Below, in pieces: positions 39,001-54,000 of a stretch of 64,000 nucleotides of DNA. Source of the DNA: Mycteria americana. Its lineage: Eukaryota > Chordata > Aves > Ciconiiformes > Ciconiidae. The position numbers and the translations under genes are program-made. Each line of letters opens with the position of its first letter. The stretch's first letter is position 1. A model generated the notes under the pieces. That model ran no database searches, had not been told where the DNA came from, and was given only the letters and a program-made list of their open reading frames with translations. The stretch lies in contig NC_134373.1 in the NCBI RefSeq assembly GCF_035582795.1, positions 33,264,501 through 33,328,500 of the forward strand, read 5' to 3'.

Positions 39001-42000
39001 GTTCTGAAGTACAATAATTTTAGTATAGTGGTTAGATTTCTCAGGGCAGTAGATGGACCACATTTCAGTTTCAAGTAAGTTCTAAGTTTAGAGCAGTGCT
39101 ATAGCTCATCTGTGGCAGAACAGCCCTCAAAAAAACCAAAACAAAAAAACCCCTCACCAAACAAAAACCCACCTTACCTAGACAGGGTTTTCATAATGAC
39201 ACGTAAGTTTGATTTGAAAAAAAAGTAGTAAGACAAGCTATATTTCTGACTGCCTAAGCTGAAGTTTAAATACTGGTTTGTCCTGAGCAGGTAGACAAAC
39301 CAGGGAAAATCTGAAGGAGAAACTCTGCAGTAAGTTCTAAAGGTACCTAATATGTTCGCACTCTTCATGGGAATCATCAACTAAACCCCTGTTTTAATTT
39401 AGACTGCTTCCACCTGTAATGACAGTCTAGTTGATACAGAGATAAAGGGTCACTGATTAATAGCATAAAGGACAGAAGTCAAAGGTCTGGCGTTTTTTTC
39501 TTTCATCTTTTAAATGACAGAATTACAGACATTCACTTGAGCTTTCTCAGCATACTCTGTTGTTTTCTATCATTTTAGCAAGCCTCATCCTGTTATAAAA
39601 CACACACTCAGAGGTGCTTTGGGATGTCTTCTCCAAATATTAAGCAGTTTTAGATCATACTAAACAATAACAACTCAAAAGTTTAAATAAACATCTAGTA
39701 AAGACTACAGCATATGGGGTAGATAGAGAATAATTAAATTAGTCTTGAAGTTTAACATCTATATTAGGCAACGGTCTTGAAGTAGCTTTCTGTTGCAATA
39801 AACTCCTGTCTAATGTTATGGGAATGGTAACTGGACTGGTAAGTTATACTTTCAAGAGATCACAGATATGATCCTTACTGGTAGGAGACCACAAGGGTCA
39901 CTGAATGAGTTCCTGAATCTCACAGCTGCTGCTTCTTGCTTGATTGTCACTAAGAGATTATTGTTGTACAAGAGTGCCAGAGTAGAAGAGATGACAGACA
40001 ATGAAAGCTACCTCACCCTTCATGCAGTGATTAAAGTTACCCAGAAACATTGCCATTACTCTGGATCTTTAACCCTAACTGTGTTACAGACAGAAATATT
40101 AGACATCTTGCATGTGTGAAGAGGGTTCAGCCTCCTGACTGAGAAGCAAGACCTACTTCTTTTAGTTGGTTATGCATTTCTAGGTGTTTGACATCTTAGT
40201 GTGGTGTATCTGAACCACTGAAAACCTACTCATGCCTCTAACTCCTCTGTATTATACCATGTTTTCATAATCTCTTCAATTTGTTCATAGTGCAATAGGT
40301 GCTTAACATTGTATTCCACCTCTACTTCAATGATGTTCTTCTGAAAGCAGAATGCATTCTCTATTTCTTTATTCTCACCAGAGCCCTCTGCCTAAAAAAT
40401 ATTATAGTTTTTTTTTGTGCAAACCACCATGTTAGCCAACACACAGAAGTGTGAATAAATTATTCAGAAGGGTTCAAATTCATAAAGATCTGATAAAAAC
40501 AGAATTATTGTGAAGAAGCTGAGGGCGGAGTTTGGCATGGCTCTTCAAACCCTTCCACTTGACAACATAACACCAATAACAACCAGGCAGTAGTACATAT
40601 GTCAATCTGCACTGTAAACTAAAACTGATAACTTTACTTCCACACTAATTACACTTTATCAGTAAAAATACTGTACGAGGAACTCTCAAACAGCTTCCAT
40701 CTCTTGCTGGAGTTGTTACTTATCTGTACTGCGTGATTATAGAAGAAGAATCAGAGTGATGAGAAATTATACTGATTCACTTACTATATATGACTACCTG
40801 AAAGCAGAAAGCATGAGCCTGGAATACCACTTCTGTGAGCACTCTGAAGTGCTAGACTCTTATTTTGAAGGCTGTGCTTCGCGTACTCTGCCAACTGACT
40901 CAAGATGCAAAGAGGGAGGATTCTCTACTTTATTACATCCAGTCAGTATTTGTTTCAAGAATCCATTGCAGTTTTGGTGCTGATTAATTAAATTTCTTAA
41001 CTTTCTGTAATTAAGTCCAAATCTGTGTACCACCTACTGCATGGTACAAAATGCTGCTATCAAAACCAAACAGATCTCATTAGACCTGCAGTACATTAAG
41101 GTTGTATTCCACCAGTTTCTCGCCTAGTAGCTTAAAAGAGAAACTGGAAGAATTCCAAACACTTCTACAATTTCAACATAATAATAAAAAAAGAAACCCC
41201 TCTGGTTCTCCTGAGACCTTTTGAGCTACTTAATACAGTACATGGATGCTAAAATTGTGCCTGCATCCAAGTCACAGAAACACTGTATACCTAAAAACAA
41301 TGCACCCCCAACTTTCTCACTGCACTACTTGTATGTACTTTGGGGTTGAGGGAAAAGAGAGGAAAGAGGGAGAGTTCTACATCTGGCTTACATCAAACTA
41401 TCAGATATTCAGTCAGTACTTACACATCCATGTGGTGGCCAGCACTCTGCAACCCATCCCCCATCTCCTTTTCTATTGCACTCCACTCACTGTAGGAAAA
41501 ACAAACGAGAAACAACATCACACATGAAGGGTAAGGGAAGTTAATAAGCTGCATCCTGTATATAGTTTCTTTCCAGGTGACACCTGAATGGAAACTGCCT
41601 CAAAGTTGGACTTGGCCAAACTGTTTTCTTCCTCTAAGCAGCAACACTGACAATGTGGCAAGGCTATTTACGGCACTCTGTTAAACAATTGTCCCAGCCA
41701 CCTAAACCCATCCTCACAAATACACTTAGTTTGGGATTGGTTTTGGGCAGAGAGAGTCTTGTTTAAATAGCTAAAACTCAATTTAAAAAAAAAAAAAAAA
41801 AACCAAATACCCCACCCCAAAACACTAGCAGTTAAAATGGGGGGGGGGGGGTATTTTCTAAAACAGAATTTGGTCTAACATGCTCATCAAGAAGAAACTA
41901 AGCTTTCCAGACTTGCAACACATCAGCTAGAAGCCTCTCATTCCAAAAACCAGAAGGTGGGATTTGACATTTGCAAGCATTTTACTGCTCCTGAAACCGT

Positions 42001-45000
42001 TTGCTGTATGTTGTTTTCTATTTTCATAGTAGACTGCTGTTTAGTTCTATTCATTAAAAAAATATCAACTTACAACCATCTCATTACTGCCACTACTTAT
42101 TCACATTATGGAGATCATTTAGATAAAGAAGGAAACAGAGCTACAATAAAGATAGCAAAAGACTTGTTCTGGACACCCAAAGTATGTGCACTGCCATTTT
42201 AATTGTGTTCTCAGCTTTGTGAAACCTTATGAGATTTCTTAGTTACAAGAATTACATCCACAACTCTTTTTACAAGAAAAAAGGAGGGGGTCCCCTTATA
42301 TTTCACATAATTTATGTCTAATGCATCTATTCTATCCTTCACTTTTTCATAAACATTCCACTCTGCTGATGTTGACATTTGTTTGTCTTTGTGTTATTAC
42401 AGAACTACACCTAATTTCACTTTAAAACCCCCAATGAGAAAGACATCTGCAATCCATTAACCCAGAGAATTAAATTTAGCACTAGAACAGCGTGTAGAAG
42501 CAGGAGGTTTCCCTTAACCAGAAGTTTAGATTCTTTAATTCTCCAGTGAGATGGAAAACTTGAGCATGCAATTCACTCATATAAATCAAAAAAAGATTGG
42601 CAAATTCACCTAAAAAAGGTATTAAAATTGGATAGATATAGTTGTTGATTTTTAACCCTTAAAAGGGCCTAGAAGCTTTTCAGAGACAACTGCATGAAAA
42701 CGGGTACTAAGTTACTTTCTGAAGAAAAGGAATGCCAACGCAACAACAAAAGCCCCAAAGGTCTGGAACACAAACCAAAAGCTAAAGTCTTCCACTTGAG
42801 ACTAAGCTCAGCAGATCCAGAGATCACTATATCCAACAGAGAAATCTCATTCAAACTGCAATATGAAGTTTTCCAAGGCAGGCATTTAAGCGTTTCAGAT
42901 ATACTTTTCAAAAGCATAACAACATAACCAACAAATTCCCTACTCTCTCTCTCTCTATACGCACATCTCTCTCTCTATGTACATATTTAAAAAATGCATG
43001 AACTCTTACCTGAATACTCTTCCATAGTTGCCGTGGACTTTATAGACACCATATAGCCGGTCTGCTACCCTCTAAAACATTATTTAGAGTAAATTTTTGG
43101 TCATCAACATGAAGTGCAATTGCTTTGTGAAAACCCACATACAAACTTCAAGATAAAGCCTTAATATTTTTATACAGGTAAACAAGATTAGGCCTAAATC
43201 TAAATCTAAGCCACTACTGAAGGAAAAATAACAGCATTAAGTCTTTGAAGACTGAGGTCACAGTCAAGGCTATACTGAAAAGTAATGTTTCAAGTACTTC
43301 TTTGGAAGCACCCATGTACAGGATATACCTACGGAGACCAGAAATAATCAAGTTACCTTCAGTTTTTGATAACCAGATGTAAGGCATAGCCTCCTTTACC
43401 CTTATAATGCCAAATTTATATCCACACTTGCTTATTTAACATAAAGATGGCAAGACAAAAGTCCCTCCTATCACCAAGACTGCAGGGAAAGCTTCAGTAA
43501 AATTCTAACAAGTGACTTGATTTTTCCATCCAGTTTTTTCCATCCATCTCAGTGAAACAAAGGAAAGGAAATGAGCTATCCATTGCAGAACTTATTGCTC
43601 AAGCTAGATATGTCATTTCAGCTGTTTGGAGAGTCAGTACCTGCTACAGCCAGCACTACAACGCTGGCAACAACCTCAGAAGAAAAGACCACATGTACAC
43701 TCTGAAGCGTGACTTGTAATCCTGATAATGCCCTCGTAATTGTGATGTACCAATAAACAAGACTGAAGTTCGTTAAGAGTTACCGTTACTGGTCTGTCAA
43801 AGCAGTAAGAAGGAAATGTAAGCAAAGTGCCCAACAGATCTCATGCACATACAACCCTGAGAAAAAGGCACTGTCAGTAGAACATCAGAACCTCAGCTCA
43901 ACAGGGCAATCAATTACTGTCCTTTCTGCTGCACAGTTTCCATCAAAAATCAAATCCCTGTTGAACACACTAAAAAGCAGTATCGTGCTCCTCATTATTG
44001 GAATTGTAATTTCCTATTTCCTTTTTGTGACTTTTAAAAATAAAATAAAATAAAATCTTTCATTCTCAACCCATAGAGTATCTTGATGCATGACATAATT
44101 GTTCTTATCACTAGAAAGAACATTATTCATTACAGATCGAAGAACAAGCCAAAAAAAGAAAAAGCGTTCTGGGAAGCATACACGCTTCATACTACAAGCT
44201 CTGGAAAACAAAGTATTATATGTCTGACCAGAAAACTGTGTTTTGGGGCCCTTCCCAGCCCAGACATCCAGGAAAAGCAACTTGTCTGCTGAGTAGAGAG
44301 AAGCAGACATCTCGATCCTCTTTAAGACACCTCCCTCTGATATGTGACCATCAGGGGAGAGTGCAGATTAGCAACATGCATGTGTTTGCTCCTCCAATGA
44401 CTGTCAAGCTCAACCACCACATTTGGAACTCTTTCCCCACAAACCCGTACAAAGTCAGCACCCTCCCCTTGCCATCTCCTGCCCCACACTCCAGAGCCAG
44501 ACTCTCTCAGGCAAAACTGCCCCTATTCTAGAGCACATATACCAGTTCTCTTGACTAAAGAAGAAATACTGCCTTAGAAATAAATTATACTATTTGTCAT
44601 GACACACATGGGAAATACTTACAGCTCTGACTCGCAGAAGGTGTGATATGACAGACTGCAGTTCATCGCTATAGTGTTTTAGCTCAGTAAATCTCCTGGG
44701 AGCAGGAAACAGATAGTACATCATTAGCCATCATGAAAGCAAGCTTTCACAGAATGCAAGATAGAGCCACAATGCCACAGCCAGCAAGACGGAGCCTGGA
44801 TTATGTTGAGGTGGAATTAGCTGAAGACTCCTAAAGAAGTGACTGCAGAGTTTAATTTCCCTAAAGCGAACAACCCAACACTTGCATAACTGCTATTTTT
44901 TTGTGTAAATGATGACGGTTCAGAACAATTTAAGAGACACCGTTTTATGAAATATAAGTAGTTAACTGAAATTACTACATCATTGTGCTGGGTTTTTTTT

Positions 45001-48000
45001 AAAAATGGGATTTATAAAAGCAAGCATGAGTGAATAGGAAAGCTTCAAATAAGTACAAAGCCAAAATCTGCTGAAGCATACATACTTCTTAATAAAAACG
45101 TGTTCACATTTCTGACCTGACAAAGATACTTTACTTGCAAGCTGCCATCTAGCCAGTTTTGAGTATAACCTTTCAGAAGTTCAAGGAAGCATTCACAATT
45201 ATCACAATTCCTCTAAGGCTAAGCCATACGGTAACTGTAATAGTTACATATGAAACCCTACTGAGACCTGTACCTGCACAGGAGTCACGCAAGGCTAAAA
45301 GCAACCAAGTCGCTACATCTTAGGAAGGTACCAGTCAGGTAACCCATTGCAGGTGACCACGTGCACACTGCTAGCCTGCCACTACTGAAGGAAAGAGGCA
45401 TTTTATCAGCCACCCCAGTTAAGCCTTGGTAGTAGTTTAAGTTGATACCTTTAGCTCATGCTAATCACAAAGCAGAGGCAGCTGCCACAATTTTGCTAGT
45501 GACAGGTAACCAATTAAACCAGTGCAACAGCCACTTCTGCATACATAAACCCTCCTTATTACACACAAGTCTAATTCATGACCTACTTTGGTACACAAGA
45601 ATGTATTTCATCCAGATGGGAAGCCAGAAAGAACTTTACCTAAATTACTAAACAATGATCTGAAAATAAACAAACAAACACAGAAGAACAGAACTAGAAT
45701 TAAGGAATGGGAGACTAAGATTAGCCTTCCAGGTTGATGTTCAACCATAAAAAAAAAACAACCTTCACCCCTCCTCCCAGCTCACGCACACAGTCAGGCT
45801 TTGTATTTCAGAATAGTTTGTACCCAAGAGGTCTTACTGAAATGAATCAGGTCACTTGTTTTGGGTGACCAAGTATGAAATTCCAGGGTTTTTCATTTAA
45901 CACCTCTTCTTCCCCTGCCAGGAAGTCTTCCCCTAAAACATTCTCCTCCTTACATTCAGGAAGTAGGAGCTTTATTACCATTTCTAATATTTTTGATCTC
46001 CAAGGAGCATCTTTTATAAGATTATGACACACACAGGGTTAAAGTACATAAAAAGATTTAAAGGCCAGCAGAGAAACTGTATGGGAAAAATAAATATAGT
46101 CATTGATCTGCACAGTGGGGTTTAGAGAGCAATCTTTTCAGTTTACACTTTATAAAATATGCACCAGGGCTGCACGTCAGACAGCTGCAGACACGTACAG
46201 TGAAGACATTTGAAATAATTGAACTAAAAACAAAAGATTAAAAAGCATGCCTTCAGCTCAGGAAGACTCCCATTTCCACTCCAGAAATTTATAATGAAAA
46301 GTTTTATTTATCCTGTTTTGTGGCAAGAAAGCTTTCAGGAATGTCGTACTCCCTGAAGGCAAGAGTCAGGAACCTAAGAGAACTTTCAGTATGCTGGACT
46401 CCAGCAGCAATACATCTTCTCCTGTGCCAATTCCTCCTCCATTAAAAAATAAAATAATAATTAAAGAAAAAAAATCACCACTTCAGAACCAAGCTGTCTT
46501 CTTTTTATTATCTCAGAAAAGCATAAACCAAAGTGATGCTATTTTTTGCCCAGTCTTCTGTGAAGGTTGAAAATTTTACAAACATAATTTTTCAGGAAAA
46601 ACTGTTTTTAAGAGACTGGTGGTATTGCAGATCAAAGGTTTATTCCTCAAGTATTTGCTTAAGTCCTGCTCACTGCTCATGTAAAAATATTACATAATTA
46701 TAAAGTGTTTTCCAAACTGAGTTTGGCAAGGCACACAAAGGGATGTTTACTTTCCAGCGCATCATAACAGTAGAAGTGTGAAACAAGACATTGTTTTGGC
46801 ACTCTGAAGCAAGACTAGCACTTTTCCCTTGGTTTTACTGGTTCTGCAACATTACCAACAGTCTAGATATTTAACTACGCTATTAAGTAGAACTTCAGAT
46901 AAAAATGAAGAACAGATCAGGTCACATTTCTGTAGGGGCACCACCAGGCTTCTTCTCAAAAATATCTTTTATGGTAATGGCAGAGAAGAAAATTTCATTT
47001 ACAGTAGACTGCATTTCAACATAAGTTATTTACTTTGTGCATTTTACTTGGCAGTACTCCTCCCTACATCAGGGAGGGCAGTACCATTTTCCTGTTTTGT
47101 GAAGGAAGATATTACAAGAATAGAACTGTTCACTAAAGAACAAGCCATTTGTCCAACTAACTAGACAAAAAAAAAAGAGGAGTTTTCTTTTTAAAAAAAA
47201 AATCTGCCTTAGGAAAGGATTTTGTGTTTCCTAAAGAAAGCTTTCCCCAAGAAGAAAGCTATTGTTTTGATTAAAGTACAGAAAGAGGACAAGAGGATGG
47301 GTGCCATGAGGCCAAGTTAGAGAGGTCTGCAGTAGATACAAATTTACCTCCAAGTACCAGAATACCATATGTTTATCACCGTATAATTCCATCATTAAAG
47401 ATATTTATTGCCTCCCACAGGAGGTTTAGTTTCCAATCTACATTTGAACTCCTAGAGCAGCTTCGTTTCAGCTGTTTAAAGCTCCTCAGGTTGCTCTAAG
47501 CTGAAGGGTACAGCTCCACTGTGCCGCAAGGCAATCCAGACTGGGAGTTGCAGCTATTCTTCACCTGAACCCTTCCTGGTCCAGGAACCTGAAAGCATAC
47601 ACTCCACACAGCAGTCAGATCTTTTGTTTCAGCAAGGTGAGCTCGCTGAACCCACTTTAGCACCCAGTCATACAAGCACCAAAGGTAATGCAGAGGGGTA
47701 AGACATCAGATTCTGGGCAGCTCAAGCTAAGGATGCTAGGCAGAGCAAGGCACTATTCCTCCTGTTAGGGCCACACATGCTAAGCTAAAAGGCTCTCCCT
47801 GAATAAAAAAAAAAAAAAAAAAAAAAATACAAGTTATGCTCATCAGTTATTTATTAAACAACTTGTGTCCAAAAGTTCAATTTGGAAGCTATGTAGCTGG
47901 CAGAATACAATAGAAAGCATGTGCCATATCTCTTAAGTGCTGTGAAGTCTCTATTGAGAGAGATACACTCAGGGACTGTTTTTGTTACAAGCCCTTCCTC

Positions 48001-51000
48001 CTGTTTTCCTTGTATTAACTCTTTTCCTGCTTTTTACCAAGCCACTTCTCACAACAGCTTTGCCTTCTGAAACATTGCTACCTAGAAAGATAACAGTATA
48101 TTCCTCATCTCAGCCTAACCAGTCTTGCCCACCTCTGCCTAGAGGCAGACTACTGGCAAAGTTTCCCTGCTGTGAAAGCAGGAAAAGCCAACTCCTACTA
48201 GCCACAGACGAAGATGGTGGAGGATGAAGCATTCAAACAAGGGGCCAATTTCACCTATTGCTACTGAGAGAACTGCTGTCTTTCGATCTCATTCGTGAAT
48301 GTTATCTGTTGTATTAACCCCTAGCTAAAAGCTTCCTTGCTGCCACAGAAGGCTGCAAAAGCAAACAGAATAAAAAAGGAGGGACTGCACCAATTCACAG
48401 ATAAGTCTATAAAGAGGTTCAGAAAGGTACGTACCCTCTAACATCCTTAATACAATACCCATAGATGCTAGGGAAGTACAAAGGGAACAGACAACAGAAA
48501 GCAGTCAGGGACATGCACTCTCCCTAAATATCATCTCCTATTGCCACTATTGGAGAGCAGATGAACCCAGAAGGGCACTTCGTACTGGTCTCCATTGCTT
48601 ATAGATGGCAAACAGCAACATCTCTTGACCCTATGGCTGCACACTAATGTTTCTAACTATCACAAGAAGTAGAAACTCATTTTACCCTCCTCACATCGCC
48701 TAGGCTATGATGAACCTCCTGCTATGCACCCTTACACTTCTGAACATTTTTTTGATCTAGCAGATTGCTCTAGTGCCTGTCCCAGAGCTTCCTAAACTGC
48801 AGAGCTGAACTGACCTCCAGACTTCCAAAAGCATCTGTGAAAAATTGGCAGCTTGACGAGAACTATGAACTGCAACACCAGGGTGCGTGCATCCAGAATT
48901 GTACACTAGCAGATTTTTGGAAAGACCTACTATCAATCTGTATTCTGTTCACGCTTGGAAAGATTTCTTTGCAAACAAATATTAAGAGGTTCTTTTTCTG
49001 GGTCTGGTTTTTTTTCATTCCTTCCTTTTAATCTAGCTAAAATGAAAGACTCATTTTGCATAAAGTGATGGCATTTTTCTGAGTGTTTCCTGTTCCTAGA
49101 AACAGGATTTTTCAAACCTTTTCACACTACCTCCTTACTGGGCTTCTGTTAAGATTTGAAGTGCAGAAAGATAATTTTTCTTTTCTGAATTTATTTTAAG
49201 GAGATAGAATATTCTGTCATCTGAAGTTATAGTTGTAACTGAAAAAGAGAAAGGGAGGGAGGAAGGATGTGGAATCTTACTTGTCTGGGTTTTTCACTCT
49301 GAATGTTGCATTAAGAGCTTTTAATCTGGAATCTGCCTGAAAAAAGGGGAAAAAAAGCTTTGTTAATTTAATGCAATTAAATTCCAGTGACAAAAAAAAA
49401 AATCTCAGCCTTCTGGCAGCACCATTAGAAAAAAATCCTGCCTTCCTGGCATATTTAAATCTTCAAACATTGAACAAAGTTGACACTAGCTGCCCTGCAT
49501 GTCAGATTTTTTTATTAAAAAGTCAAAAAACTAAGCTATTTTTGTGAACTAGGATGTAAACAGTATCCACTAAAATTAAGCTGGTATAATCCAAATCCCA
49601 CAAAAATAGTCCCTTCTTAAAACGTTGCACAAATCATGGAGTTAAGATACACAAACCTACATTCTTTTTAGATGAAGCAATTAGGTAACATAAGACCATA
49701 TGGACAAACTATTTTATATTTTTCAAACCAAATAAAACCGGTGGTAGAGTGACCTCTATATGCTCTTTATTACTAGGAACAGTTCCCCAGTGAAATCAAA
49801 ATCTTATATATGGTGTTCTCTTATTTTATGACTGGCTTCACAGAAAATATGTAATTTGTATATCAGAATAGAGCCATTTTTAATGCAATGTTCTTTTCTA
49901 TAACAGAACGTATATAAATCTCTACAGAAGAAAGCTCAATACCTAATTAAAAAGGTAATTGGCTACTTTACTTTTTGAGATGTTGGTTTACCAATGACTG
50001 CAACAGCAGTATGGAATCTCTCTAAGGAGGGTTTTTGGTTTTTTTCAGTTTAATTGAACATTAAACTATGCAATGGGTATTTACTCTTAATAAGACACCA
50101 ATACAGATGAGATACCCCAGCCTCATCCAAAGAGGTCCCACATCACCACTTTTCATTTCTATATGGCATTTTACATACAGTTCACTCAGGGCTCATCTAT
50201 ACTGCATGAAAACTCCAACTCAGGTAAAATGGCTGGAGTTCACTTTTGATCAGAACATCCCTCTTTTCATTGAAAGAATAATAAATAACACATCTTGTGA
50301 GGTGTATAGATTTCCTATAGTGTACTCCTTTAGCTAATGGATTGTGCCACAACTGCTAGCAGTAAGTTACTTCAGCAGTACTTGTTAGTGCTAGCGTATG
50401 ACACAGGAATATTTTGTGCACTGTTACGGCCAACTCAAAGCTTGAAGAGCTATTTTGAATTTGACAGTAAAAGGAACACAGTGTTTTCCCAAACCAAGAA
50501 CGGAGTCCTTCCTTTAGGGCCCTTTCAGTAACTTCTACAAAGGAGGCAGGCACAGTTTGAGGCTGTTCCACCTCCCACTGCATTGGGGCTGAGCAGAAGA
50601 TACCCGTATTTGAATATCACTGCAAGTTCCTTTCGCCTGGAACCACCTCTGTATCTGGAGGACACTTAGGACAGCATCCAAGTTGAGGGAAAATCAGTTT
50701 CTTTCTTCAAACTAGGATGAAAGGTACTGATGGAAATCTTGCTAACTTTAGCTGTCCTTCCAACCACCAAAGAACCAATAAAAAACATAGTCCACAAACC
50801 AAAAGATAAGTGAATGAAACCTGCAAGACTATGACTGATATTGGAAAAAAACATGTTCATTGTCACCACTATGTGCAGCGCTCCTCTAAGAATATCTTGC
50901 AAAGGGAAGACAAAGGCAGCACGGGGAAGCATGTCCAAGATAGCACAAGGAACACAAAACACTGCAGTAACTCCAATCCAGCCCAGGCTTTATGTTTATT

Positions 51001-54000
51001 CAGAGTGCTCCTCAGGCTTGTATGGCCTTGGACCTCCACTGCTCTATCCCCACAAGTCATTACACATGCCAGTTAGATTTCAGGTCATTCAGACGCACCT
51101 ATGCGTACTCCTCACACATTCTCTAACAGGACAGACACCACCTAGGTACACTGACGTTAAATCAGAGTCCTTCCCTCTACGTAGCTATTTCACAAAATAC
51201 TGTATTTAAGTTCAAGCAGCAGGCACCAAAGCCTTTTGAGTTTGTTGGGACAGCATGCACATTCAACAGGTTTACACTTGAAAAGGATCACTTCCTACAT
51301 TACAGTTATAGGGCAAGATTCTGCCTTTTGTTACAGACACATGTAGTGCTCTGAAGGAAGGGTTCAGTAAGTACACAAGCACTGTCAGGCAGGAACCAAG
51401 ATCCTGCCAATGCTCAACCGTCTAAGTAGGGTTATTTCCTTCTTGCCATTAACAGCACAGTAACTCCCACACACCACTTTTGAGCATTTTCACCACACAG
51501 AGTTACACCATTAGAAAAATGTCTGTCCAGTCTTAAACTTGATTTAAGACTAATATGCACAAGCATTTTAGAGATTAATTCCCCATCAAATGAGGTATAG
51601 TAGAGGAGTTTTCAGACAGTTAATTCCTACTATGATCCTATAATCATTTAAGTAAACTAAAGAGAAGGGGGTATTTTCTCCTTCCTAAAGGAAGGGTTAA
51701 AATCCCAAGTGACAAATCCCTTAAAGAATAAAATTAAGTGCTGGGGGTGGGAGGGAGGAAAGGCATGATTTAATGATACAGTTGGCAGAGTAAACAAAGT
51801 CTCCAACATCAACATTCAACTACAACATGCTACACTGCATTAATGCCTAATTTAAAGTTTAGTTAGCCTGGTTCAAACCCTTTGGGATAAAAGACACATC
51901 CTGCTTTAATGCATCGGCAGCAGAGACAGCAGCAGCACGTAAACCAGTGGTCTGTTTCTAGTCTAAGACATGTAGTGAATAGAGGTTTGTCCTCCAGTGT
52001 AGTGCTAAATAACCTCCAGCCTTGAGGGGTTTATACTTCAGATGTTGAATAAAGGAAAGATGCTTTTTCCCAGGCTTTTGCAAAAAGTTAATTTTCTTTC
52101 CTAAGGAAACAGGAACTGTAAAAGGGAAACTATACACACAATCAAATCTAGAAGGAAAACAGGACTTGCTCATCTCTCATTTAATCTACAATATGGTTTC
52201 AGGTAGGCAAATATTCTCAGCATTCTGCTGTGAGTTTTCTTTCATACACACACCACTGTGTGCACTCCTGAACATACCCTACCACTACAAACTTTCTGAA
52301 CTCCTATGAGCGTAAGCTGAAATAAAGATGTGTTGACTAGGAAAACACAGCTTGAAAGCTTTACATTTTTTGCATTATGAACACTAGCAATATGCAAGCC
52401 CTACCATGATGGAAGAGAATTATTGTCAAGTTAAGTTATCAACATTAAGTGTCAGTATCAAAGCCCCTTGGACATTGAGGATAAGAGCACCAGTGATTTT
52501 CTTTAGCTCTCACTATTCAGAATAATTCTTCATAATCCACCTAGTTTTCAGTTGTGATTTCATGAGGGTTGATCGCATTACAATGAAACAAAAGCTCAGT
52601 ATTTGTCCCCATATAGTGACTTGTCCAGACACAGCCCAGCAATGTATCAGCTTCTCACAGATTCTTGTCCTGTACAGACACACAACCTTTGATCATTTAT
52701 TCGTGCAAGTCTTCCACCAGTTTACCCAGCCATGAACTCACTGATGCCAATGGGGATAGTACTACTTCAAGACACATTCTGTTAAACAGTTAAGGGGCAC
52801 CAAATCCATCTGTCTTAGTCCCTTTCACCAACTTATCCTTGTAGAGAAGTCCTACAATTCAGACCCCTTTGCTTGTCCTTTTTTTTTTTTTTTTTGACAC
52901 CTTGCACCTCTTACCAGGTTAAATCTGATGCCCATCTTTAAAACAATGCTACACTAAACTGACGACATACAAAAGCACTGCTATGGGCTCAAGTTTGTTG
53001 GTTTTAAAGCTTATAAGGATCATAATTCTGTATTACTAGCAGAATTACAAGGTTGAGCATCAAACACAGGCACATATTAACAAGCCTGCTAGAGAACTTA
53101 ACAACTGAATTCTAACCTATTACATGCTAAAAACACCACTGTTTTTTGTAGTTACAAGTATACATAAACCAATGCCTTTAACTCATTCTAACAGCAAACA
53201 GCCTTTCATAAGGAGTATTTCTGTGTCACAGCAGTCATGACACAAACAATTACAGTAATTACCTTTAACTGAAATCCAGTCTCATTCACCATTTCTTTCC
53301 ATCCACCTTCCTAAAAATATAGGAAAAGAACGTTCAGTTAGAGTGATTTGAGAGTGCCACAGTTTTTGCAAGTCCCTATAACAGTCCCTGTATCAGAAGA
53401 GCTTCTCCAGTAAGCCTGGGTTCTGCCGCAGCTACCCTCCCCATGTCTTTTCAAGAATCCGGGTTAACAATAACATGTCATTATGTTGTGCTTACATACT
53501 AACCTCCCTCAAAAAACTCTCTCCTCCTCACTACTCAATTACCTCATTCTATCAACTGGGGGCAGGAGCCACACAGCTTTGTCTAAAGTAGCAGGTCAGC
53601 TCTTTAGAAAGAAGGGTAGTTATCATCTATTGCCTATTAGATTATCAGCAGCTCCAAGGACCTTTGCAGCTTGAGGCAGAGAGCATACAGAGAATATACA
53701 GGTGACAACTGTTTACAGTGCACATGCAGTCACCTCGCTCATGTGTAGTGGTTGGTTGTCCACTGTTTTCAGTTCCCATGCACTGGTTCATCTACACACT
53801 ATACTGTGCTGCGGTAAACATATCTGCTCAGTCCACTATTTGGGAATCTCTCAAAGTACAGGAAAAGAGAAACATACAATACCTTCTAAAGTTGAAAACT
53901 GCAGAATGCAATGCTTTAGCTGACAACTGGATCACACTTTTGTGATAAGACATTGTACTGGTTTTGGACCAGGACACATATGAATGGATCATGATTCAAA

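Larger units (their letters stand above)
41490..43009 (-). other. SNX4 intron (1520 bp)
   Basis: Apart from the CT microsatellite at 42942-42976, and A-rich and G-run sequence to its left outside this intron, nothing is recognised. Confidence 0.8.

Noticed and set aside
45847..46032. Minus-strand 61-codon ORF rich in E and L in an SNX4 intron
   Set aside because: The SNX4 exons on both sides join perfectly without it, and no family is recognised.
51865..51890. ggttcaaaccc, like a tRNA T-loop
   Set aside because: No matching acceptor, D or anticodon stem lies around it.
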